A DNA stretch of 64,000 bases. Origin: Hyperoplus lanceolatus. Lineage: Eukaryota > Chordata > Actinopteri > Uranoscopiformes > Ammodytidae. The DNA lies in contig CM049395.1 in NCBI GenBank assembly GCA_026929865.2, forward strand, positions 31,113,501-31,177,500, read 5' to 3'. Within the stretch, counting starts at the first letter, position 1. Every line of letters starts with the position of its first letter. The notes under the pieces are model-generated. The model had not been told where the DNA came from. It searched no databases and saw nothing but the letters and a program-made list of their open reading frames with translations. Shown piece after piece: positions 60,001-64,000 of the stretch. A program made the translations under genes and the position numbers.

Positions 60001-60564
60001 GTGCCCTTATTGTAAAGTGTTACCGAATAATGAATATCTGCTTGTTTTGTGAGCCCCAAAATGAAAATTCACAAATATCTGAAGACATTTTTGAAGAATT
60101 TAATGTTAAAATATAGTTAATAAGAAACATATCATGTTTGTTTGAAAAAAGATTTGAAGACATTTAGGTGTAATTTACCCAATATGACAGGTTTACAGAA
60201 CACCAAGATGTTTTCAGCTACAGTGAAGGTGTTCAGTATCACATCTATACGTATACACCCACTTCACTTCGGCCAGTGATTCCCTGCAGCACCACAGGTC
60301 TGCTGACCACTCCTCTGTTTGCTTACCTTGTGTAATCTGTATCCTGGCAGCGTCAAGGTGATGGCTGGTGGAGATCTCTCCTATCACAATCAACATGCGA
60401 TAGTTTCCGTGCTGGAATGTTTCTGTGGAGCGGTGCTGTCCATGGTACTGAACAGACTCCACTGAGGCTGCTGCTGCGATCGGGATTTCCATGGTAACAG
60501 TGCCACTAGTGGACGCTGAGCCCTTTTCCATTTCCATGACAACTGTATCCGGAGCAAGCACCAT
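26548..60564 (-). CDS. map1a: MAP1A, microtubule-associated protein 1A (whole gene, seven coding exons)
   Basis: Coding exons on the - strand are 60564-60327, 59261-59160, 36761-36679, 36141-36001, 34920-28001, 27865-27639 and 26703-26548, all with GT/AG ends and matching phases. They total 7867 bp, about 2621 residues if one extra base at 28903-28908 is discounted. MAP1A binds and stabilises microtubules in neurons, chiefly dendrites. It is made as a precursor cut into a heavy chain and light chain LC2. The N-terminal MAP1 block, the Lys/Glu-rich microtubule-binding zone and the LC2 C-terminus are all recognisable. The residues around DMDGVTEFTEYVSETVDV and the ending QDESFPACKIEF match human MAP1A rather than MAP1B. 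PPIP5K1 as convergent neighbour agrees with human 15q15. The start chosen here gives a MAP1B-like long N-terminus. Confidence 0.93.
27042..27605. mobile_element. hAT-like MITE in the last MAP1A intron (probable)
   Basis: The left end (CTTTTCCATTACATGGTACT followed by GGCTCTACTCTACC) and the right end (GTACCAGGTACTTTTTCGTA) resemble the ends of an abundant fish hAT MITE whose termini pair CTTTTCCA...GGTACC with GGTACTTTTT...GGAAAAG. The right end is degenerate and runs into an (AGAGT)n tract. The boundaries are approximate. It makes up more than half of the 935-bp intron 26704-27638. Confidence 0.5.
27591..27632. repeat. (AGAGT)n minisatellite next to a splice donor
   Basis: About eight units of a pentamer (TAGAG/AGAGT) with small changes, ending some six bases from the donor of MAP1A exon 6 at 27637-27638. 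It is probably a terminal expansion of the hAT-like repeat. Confidence 0.75.
27639..27865 (-). CDS. map1a: MAP1A exon 6 (LC2 core)
   Basis: A 227-bp exon with its acceptor at 27866-27867 and its donor at 27637-27638. It enters in phase 1 and leaves in phase 0. It encodes IYVDMAYIPNHCS, RSAYYVVSGNDEASGEPS and GVLDALLEGKAQWG, the best conserved segment of MAP1 light chains. Human MAP1A has VYVDLAYIPNHCS and SYYVVSGND at the same place. The intron upstream is only 135 bp. Confidence 0.95.
28001..34920 (-). CDS. map1a: MAP1A exon 5, giant exon (heavy chain and start of LC2)
   Basis: A 6920-bp exon with its acceptor at 34921-34922 and its donor at 27999-28000. By residue of the long form: 189-243, end of the N-terminal block; from Met243 (MDGVTEFTEYVSE), the start of the mammalian canonical protein; 243-540, the conserved domain with metallo-beta-lactamase-like fold (LVDGGS, LLTHIGADNLPGIN); 545-740, Lys/Glu-rich microtubule-binding zone with many KKE/KKD triplets; then a long disordered acidic region with E/D runs near 1160 and 1660, SCLSPDDST-type motifs, and conserved islands such as IQDETIPGYSETEQTISDEE. 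The frame is broken by one base in a C6 run at 28903-28908 (about codon 2193). The next frame carries the conserved DETPPTS-, DADYMPVDK- and DVCMVDP-like islands to the donor. Removing one base restores phase 1 at the exon end, so this is a one-base insertion or an assembly error. Confidence 0.93.
28860..28894 (-). repeat. map1a: (ATC)n/(GAT)n coding microsatellite, Asp run
   Basis: A run of GAT codons on the MAP1A strand, coding for eight Asp plus a broken continuation (DSDDD). It lies about 10 bp from the C6 run where the frame is lost. Both are slippage-prone. Confidence 0.85.
34977..35927 (+). mobile_element. Non-autonomous DNA transposon (copy B) in a MAP1A intron
   Basis: A 951-bp element whose ends are inverted repeats (CAGTGATTCTTGAGAAG... 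and ...TTCTCAAGAATCACTG). It aligns over its full length with the two halves of copy A at 10882-22412. No open frame of note. The flanks are AT-rich (TTAATT / ATTTAT) and give at most a 3-bp duplication. It takes up 88% of the 1080-bp intron 34921-36000. Its left end lies 54 bp from the splice acceptor of the giant exon. Confidence 0.85.
36001..36141 (-). CDS. map1a: MAP1A exon 4 (N-terminal MAP1 block)
   Basis: A 141-bp exon, phase 0 at both ends, donor GTGAGC at 36000-35995 and acceptor AG at 36143-36142. It encodes 47 residues with RSLITDFAGYKLLILSGQ and FTWQHFSDIISNPQ. Human MAP1B has RLMITDAARHKLLVLTGQ and FSFQNFIEIF at this position. Confidence 0.93.
36679..36761 (-). CDS. map1a: MAP1A exon 3 (N-terminal MAP1 block)
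   Basis: An 83-bp exon with its acceptor at 36762-36763 and its donor at 36678-36677. It enters in phase 1 and leaves in phase 0. It encodes GQRVLQYQSDVLKTVVLVNP and SEETAVSE. MAP1B has GQKILHHRSDVLETVVLINP. This is the first exon shared by both the long form and the proposed internal-promoter form. Confidence 0.93.
39855..39955. repeat. TATCGATA-rich AT repeat
   Basis: A dense set of ATATCGATA, GATACGATA, GATATATC and ATATTGTGATAT motifs in both orientations. Similar tracts recur in many fish genomes at the ends of DNA transposons. No paired end was found here. Confidence 0.5.
40030..40160 (+). mobile_element. tRNA-derived SINE fragment (probable)
   Basis: Contains GGGTTTGAATC, a good match to a pol III box B. 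It is followed by TGACCCGTGGTTGTTCTCTG and CATTTCATTCCC with a pyrimidine-rich stretch, ending TCTCTCTGCACTGTCC. This order matches a common fish tRNA-type SINE (GGTTCGAATCC...GCATGTCATCCC...CTCTCTCCCC...TATGCTGTCC). The copy looks diverged, and box A is not clear. Confidence 0.55.
41084..42804 (+). mobile_element. piggyBac transposon remnant
   Basis: The right end reads ...GCCCTGTAAAGGG followed by TTAA (42805-42808), the piggyBac target. The left end carries TGCTTTATAGGGCAAGG, a match to the reverse-complemented right end CCCTTTACAGGGC. Near 42340-42440 the sequence encodes KYCSSRGKS and, in another frame, VVCMVCRIYLCLISECYCF, which look like the Cys-rich C-terminal finger of piggyBac transposases. 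A motif GGGCAAGGAAC(C)ATAT..GGTAACTT occurs near both ends (41093 and 42637) in direct orientation. Most of the transposase is gone. Confidence 0.55.
42853..43619. mobile_element. Non-autonomous hAT element with 8-bp target duplication
   Basis: A 767-bp element bounded by perfect direct repeats CTGCTAGC at 42845-42852 and 43620-43627. The 8-bp length is typical of hAT insertions. The ends are imperfect inverted repeats (CATAGACGGATTATG.. against CAGGGGTGGATTACTG.. in reverse complement), and both sides carry GGGCCCCTGGGC blocks. No transposase frame is present. The perfect duplication argues for a fairly recent insertion. Confidence 0.82.
44017..44042. repeat. (TG)n microsatellite
   Basis: Thirteen TG units. 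It lies in MAP1A intron 2, about 400 bp after the hAT element. Confidence 0.9.
46177..46300 (-). promoter_or_regulatory. map1a: Candidate alternative 5' exon and internal promoter of MAP1A
   Basis: On the - strand a GC-rich stretch ends in a strong donor, CTGAAGGACG|GTAAGA (GT at 46176-46175). Its phase would match exon 3, but an in-frame TGA lies upstream and there is no ATG. A transcript starting here would be untranslated until Met243 (MDGVTEF) in the giant exon, which is where the canonical mammalian MAP1A protein starts. A CTCTCTCTAGCTCAGTG-like stretch near 46290-46310 could be the start site. From what I recall, mammalian MAP1A has an upstream and an internal promoter. The 5' limit is a guess. 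Confidence 0.45.
47703..47749. repeat. (CA)n microsatellite
   Basis: About 23 CA units with one GA interruption. The short reading frames through it on both strands are repeat artefacts. Confidence 0.9.
49929..49979. repeat. (GT)n microsatellite
   Basis: About 25 uninterrupted GT units in MAP1A intron 2. Confidence 0.92.
50260..50420. repeat. Fragment of a dispersed fish repeat
   Basis: The series ATCTGGTGGATTGGAATGAA, ..TTCCCAGAGGATACATC.., ..GTGATTCTCTGACCAGCGCCACC.. follows a pattern I recall from a very common fish repeat (GGATTGCCATGAAATTTGGT...CCCCAGAGGATGAA...). It is probably the 3' region of a non-LTR element. Boundaries and family are uncertain. Confidence 0.4.
53973..54080. repeat. 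Long (TG)n microsatellite
   Basis: About 108 bp of TG/GT units, broken only by a short CGTACG near 54051-54056. It can adopt Z-DNA and is probably very polymorphic. It is the longest simple repeat in the window. Confidence 0.93.
55811..55857. repeat. Perfect hairpin, 20-bp arms, 7-nt loop
   Basis: Arms ACCTAGGTTTTGTCAACAGG and its exact reverse complement flank the loop TCCTAGG. CCTAGG recurs in both arms and the loop. No flanking transposon ends or U-run were seen that would identify it. Confidence 0.85.
57920..58914. mobile_element. TA-flanked DNA transposon with GGGGAGAACGGGG ends
   Basis: The left end GGGGAGAACGGGGGAATCTG and the right end in reverse complement GGGGAGAACGGGGTAATCTG are 20-bp inverted repeats with one mismatch. 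TA flanks both sides, which suits a Tc1/mariner-type target. About 995 bp and no transposase frame. A motif like GGGGTAAAGTGAGCCAC recurs about six times in both orientations, including a central near-palindrome at 58312-58348. A sequence starting TTAAAGGTGGAGTCAGCC at about 57643 may be an older repeat around it. Confidence 0.78.
59160..59261 (-). CDS. map1a: MAP1A exon 2 (N-terminal MAP1 block)
   Basis: A 102-bp exon with its acceptor at 59263-59262 and its donor GTCAGT at 59159-59154, phase 1 at both ends. It encodes LRSWKVDLTVCDLNKELQLF and ETRHTAQFSSQVQ. MAP1B has IRSWDTNLIECNLDQELKLF and SRHSARFSPEVPG. Phase and similarity together link it to exon 3 across 22.4 kb. Confidence 0.9.
59756..60023. 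mobile_element. MITE with GTAACACTTTA ends in MAP1A intron 1
   Basis: A 268-bp element starting GTAACACTTTAAAATAAGG and ending CCTTATTGTAAAGTGTTAC, inverted repeats of about 19 bp with one mismatch. The interior is filled with variants of TTAGTTAATG and CATTAACTAA in both orientations. GTAACACTTTACAATAAGG termini are familiar from many vertebrate MITEs. It lies about 300 bp inside the intron, close to the donor of exon 1. Confidence 0.78.
60327..60564 (-). CDS. map1a: MAP1A exon 1 (start of the long form)
   Basis: ATG at 60564-60562, frame open to the donor GTAAGC at 60326-60321, phase 1 at the end. The first ~55 residues are variable (MVLAPDTVVMEMEKGSASTS...). The conserved part is NYRMLIVIGEISTSHHLDAA, which matches MAP1B KFYLLVVVGEIVTEEHLRRA. 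The choice of ATG is supported by the shared MAP1B-like layout, but an ATG a few codons downstream is possible. Only the conserved end of this exon is firmly supported. Confidence 0.8.
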
Positions 60565-60720
60565 GACAGTGCAGAATGAGCTGGGAGCATTGGTGGGTGT
60601 GGTCCTTTGGATGGGGACTTTTTGATTGGATCGCAGGTTATGTGGCTATTTGATGTCACAGCATTTTATTGGACGAAAGGAAAAGAGGGATATGAGAATT
60701 TATAATGATAATATTTCTTA
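60565..60720 (-). promoter_or_regulatory. map1a: Proximal upstream region of MAP1A, possible promoter
   Basis: On the MAP1A strand two CCAAT boxes (+ strand ATTGG at 60625-60629 and 60668-60672) and a CRE-like TGACATCA (+ strand TGATGTCA, 60651-60658) lie within 110 bp upstream of the start ATG. No TATA box was identified. These are weak motifs and the assignment is tentative. Confidence 0.3.
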
Positions 60721-62461
60721 TGTGAAACTGCTGAATCCTGCGTCACTGTCTCTGATGGTGAGGAAGAAAATAAAGATGAACTAGGAACAATTCAAATGTA
60801 TTTTCCTAAAGCTATATTTGAAAATGCCCAAAAGTCAAGAATGAACTTCCATGTAAAATTGTTCAAAAAGTATATAAAGCTATAGTGACCGCTTGCAGAA
60901 AATGAGGTTTATAAAACAATTATCTGGGGTTATTGAGTATAATCAATAAATGCCACTTACACTTACATGTGGCTGTTTTTATTTGACTCTGCCAGACAAA
61001 AGGGTCAGACAATAAGATATTTGTGGAACACAAAAGTTCTATTTATATCAGTGTCACTGCAAGTACCAGGCAATGTGCTTTGGTTTCTAAACTGACACCT
61101 CTTTGTTTCCGTCCTGAAAAAACAAGGCTTCAACTGTGCAGAGTATAACAACCAAGACTCACTGTGAGCATAGGAAAACTATCTTTCAGGCTTCATAAAC
61201 ATTTGAGTAAACTAAATCTGCAACACAAAAGTTGGCATTAGATTGACGGTGTTGGTGTGAGTCTAATTAAAAATAACACCACTAAATATAGATATGTTTT
61301 TGGAATTCTATATAGTGAAAAAATTCTCATGAAAATTATTTATTAATTAATGAAGAAATGTTTGTGTCCTACTTTTAAAGAGTCCCGTTGTCAATACAAA
61401 CTAATAGGCTTTGAGAGGCACAGAAGTCAAAAAGTTGAAACTCAGGTGGACAAACATAGCGTGTTAGTCCATCCTTTAAGTTTCTTTTTTTGTTATGTTG
61501 TTGTTGATCTTTGCAACAGACTATTGCACTGTCCCATACATTTTTTGACTAGGGGACAATAAAGTTTATTCTATTCTGTTATTCTATACTATTCCATATT
61601 CTACTATATATCTCAATAACATTATGATGCTCTAAAACTGCATTGTGCCGTATCTGTTATTTACCCTTCCTTTATTGATATATAGGATGGACAAAATAAC
61701 ATAAACACATCTGTACTACTCAATAGCCTTAACAGTACCATATAGTTGATTCACCACCTCTCTTTCAAACCAAACTGAACATTACAATCTTTGTGAAAGG
61801 AGTATCTTTACAGGAGATGTGCATTATACTGCATTAGGTGTAGGGTAACTAACAAAGTAGCAACGGTGTGTATGTTATAAGTTAAATAAAATGTAGCCAA
61901 AGCCCCTAAATGAAGCACAGAACAGAGAAACAGAGGCTGTGGTGGTGTATAGGTGTGGTAGTGAGATGGGAGGCAGTGACTTCTTCTCCTGCACAGAGAT
62001 GGATCAATCTGGGCTTTAATTTGGCTCCTCTCTGTAAATCTCTCTCAAGGAGGATGTGTGTTGTCATGCGTGAGTCAGCACTTTAGTCTCTCACACTCCA
62101 AAGTGTCTACTGGCCTCTGCTGGGAAGACAGGAAGCTACAGGAGCAGATTTCATCCCTAATAAATAATAAATAAAGAACCTAAATATAAATGAATAATTG
62201 TGTTAAATTGCGACTATTTGACTTCATTTGGAATCGACTTTCTTCAGCAATTTTGCTATATGTTAAAGTCAAATATTTTGTTATCATTTTTATCATACGT
62301 TGTAAATGCATATGAAGAGATGACATGATACAAAGACAAAAAAATGAGGGTTACAGCAGTGAAGTAAAAGACAAAAGCTCAATGTACAGTCATTTGAGAC
62401 TCTTAATGCGTGTTGTATGGTGTATACTAAACGCCTGAAGAGACCAACACTCTACGACTTT
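60721..62461. other. Upstream intergenic sequence
   Basis: AT-rich, with no coding exon and no element with clear ends. The open frame 61350-61562 shows no family features. Confidence 0.5.
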
Positions 62462-62753
62462 TAAAGGGGGAATCAGTGACTTTGGAGAATGCTTGTTGTC
62501 AAGACCAGTGAATATCTCTTCACGATACCCTACATGTTTGTACTGTGTGCGTACTGATAAAAACATCCTGTATTAATACACAGCCTAGGCTCTGTAAACT
62601 GGCATATCTACGGTAGGCCCCCTTTTTTGACCATGTTTACAGAGCCTAGGCTGTGTATTAATACCATATTTTATTTTTCAGTGAACACACAGAAAGGTAG
62701 CGATCATGAAGGGACACAACAATCATTTTCCAGAATCACTTACTCCCCCTTTA
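62462..62753. mobile_element. MITE with TAAAGGGGGA ends and a perfect central hairpin
   Basis: The left end TAAAGGGGGAATCAGTGACT and the right end in reverse complement TAAAGGGGGAGTAAGTGATT form imperfect inverted repeats that continue with gaps for about 40-60 bp (shared GGAGAATG/GGAAAATG and TTGTTGT). Length 292 bp, no frame. It contains the exact 29-bp inverted repeat listed at 62571-62663. Confidence 0.7.
62571..62663. repeat. Perfect inverted repeat, 29-bp arms, 35-nt loop
   Basis: The arm 62571-62599 (starting TATTAATACACAGCCTAGGC) is an exact reverse complement of 62635-62663. The loop holds a T6 and a CGGTAGG stretch. Because the arms are perfect while the ends of the surrounding MITE are diverged, the hairpin looks younger than the element or is maintained by conversion. 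Confidence 0.88.
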
Positions 62754-62884
62754 CCTGCTTTACTGTACCTAAAGAGAAAAAAGCTAAAGTTTTCTTTCAT
62801 TAGCACACATTTCATTGGAATTTACCAAATATATCAAATAGGCTATTTCTGCTTTCCCTCAGTCTGTTGAAGTCAACACACACA

Positions 62885-63952
62885 TAGTCTCGCAAAGCCA
62901 GACCAAACTACAGCAAGTAGTATGGTCTGGAAGCACTCTGTTTAGAGCCGTCTATTCGGGTGGGGAAACCGGGCTAGCCTGTTTGTATTTGTTTAAACCA
63001 ATCACAATCATCTAGGGCGGGGCTAACCCCGGGAAGCAGCAGCGGTGTCCTGCAAAATAGTGCCGGGGGGGGACTTATTTTGATGGAACGTCTTCACGTC
63101 CAGAGACTGTCAGAGAAATGGCTAAACCCGCAAACGCCACACAAAAACTATTAAAGACAAAAGGAATATATATAGTGTGTTGCTTTCTAACCAGCATGTC
63201 AAGACACCATACATTTTAGCCCCCGAGGAGCTCACGGGATAACTTAACCGGAGTTAACTAGCCACGTAGTGTTATCTCTGGTAACATTATCATCGGTGGT
63301 TGAGAGGCAAGGCTACGGCGGTCGAGTAGAATTTTTAGCATTCGAGAACTTATGTCACCACCTCCTATCGCTGTAGTCAGAGCCGTAGTCCGTCTGTTTA
63401 CAGGCAGAACAGGGTTTTGACGTTGTGAGCGCTACACCAACTGCAGCAAGTAGCCGTAAGAGTTGCTAGGTGATAGTGGAAGCCGTTGGAATCTTTCCCC
63501 GTCGCTAAAACACCGCTGCTTAGTCCCTAATTCACCAAAGAAAGGGAACGGCGGATCTGGTTATAAGGTCCGGTGCTCAATTCAAACCCCCACGCTTCAT
63601 TTTCCAGAGTTTATGAGGGTATTTCTGCCCGGGGGTAGTTGTACAATGAAGTTGGACAGCTAGGCTAGGCTGTGTCCCGGACCACCGCCGCCAATATTAT
63701 TAAGTAGGCCTATTGCCACACTTTATTTCTGTCTACAGTAATGTGACTTCTCACACCCTGTGTGTGTGTGTGTGTGAGAGAGAGAGCGCTGCACATAAGC
63801 ACACGGGTTGACTGTGAGTGAATCGTTTCCGAATTTGAGGGGGATCACAATAGGGTAAAGCCAGCAACCGGAAAAGGAGGGGGCTGCATCAGGGCTGCGT
63901 AGCTTGCCACCGCAAGCGAATAGACGCTGGCGGAAGTGGTCATGCCAGACTA
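62885..63952. mobile_element. GC-rich TIR element with TAGTCT..GCA ends (probable)
   Basis: The left end TAGTCTCGCAAAGCCAGACC and the right end in reverse complement TTAGTCTGGCATGACCAC are short imperfect inverted repeats. Both sides touch (CA)n, so the target duplication cannot be told. About 1.07 kb, more GC-rich than its surroundings, with no frame coding for a known domain. A (TG)n(AG)n tract lies inside at 63761-63786. It could instead be part of a CpG-rich regulatory region. Confidence 0.45.
63761..63786. repeat. (TG)n(AG)n microsatellite
   Basis: Eight TG units followed by five GA units. It lies near the right end of the window, inside the GC-rich TIR element. Confidence 0.85.
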
Positions 63953-64000
63953 ACACACACATAACAAAAAAAAAAAACTTTATTTTTCCTATATCGTTCT

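Overview
The window is animal nuclear DNA from a teleost fish. The evidence is spliced vertebrate genes with long introns, long (TG)n and (GATA)n microsatellites, and fish-type mobile elements (a DIRS tyrosine-recombinase retrotransposon, a LINE with APE endonuclease and reverse transcriptase, hAT, piggyBac and TA-flanked elements, and several MITEs). No prokaryotic features are present.

Three host genes are visible. (1) Positions 1-~3955, + strand: the 3' end of PPIP5K1, an inositol pyrophosphate kinase, with three coding exons and a 3'UTR that carries a MITE. (2) Positions 6694-10458, + strand: a 1254-codon open frame without introns, coding for an EF-hand plus WD40-repeat protein of the WDY/WDR64/WDR49 group. 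(3) Positions 26548-60564, - strand: MAP1A, the neuronal microtubule-associated protein, with seven coding exons. Its N-terminal exons lie at 60.3-60.6 kb and 59.2 kb. A 22.4-kb intron separates them from exons at 36.7, 36.0 and 34.9-28.0 kb (the giant exon), 27.8 and 26.6 kb. PPIP5K1 and MAP1A converge tail to tail, as they do in human 15q15. The WD40 gene and about 11.5 kb of mobile DNA sit between them.

Positions 10882-22412 hold a three-layer nest. A ~1.05-kb non-autonomous DNA transposon was entered by a ~10.5-kb DIRS element. That DIRS element was entered by a ~4.2-kb LINE on the - strand. A second copy of the outer transposon fills most of a MAP1A intron (34977-35927). The DIRS element is an old, broken copy, but its split inverted repeats, internal complementary region and GTT junctions are still legible.

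The large MAP1A intron and the region upstream of MAP1A contain no further convincing protein gene. They hold a hAT element with a perfect 8-bp target duplication, a piggyBac remnant, a tRNA-type SINE piece, TIR elements, perfect hairpins, microsatellites, and a candidate internal first exon of MAP1A at about 46.2 kb. Points for a second look: a one-base disruption of the MAP1A frame in a C6 run at 28903-28908; the intronless WD40 gene; the candidate alternative MAP1A promoter; and the nested elements. I found no sign of an unknown multi-gene system.
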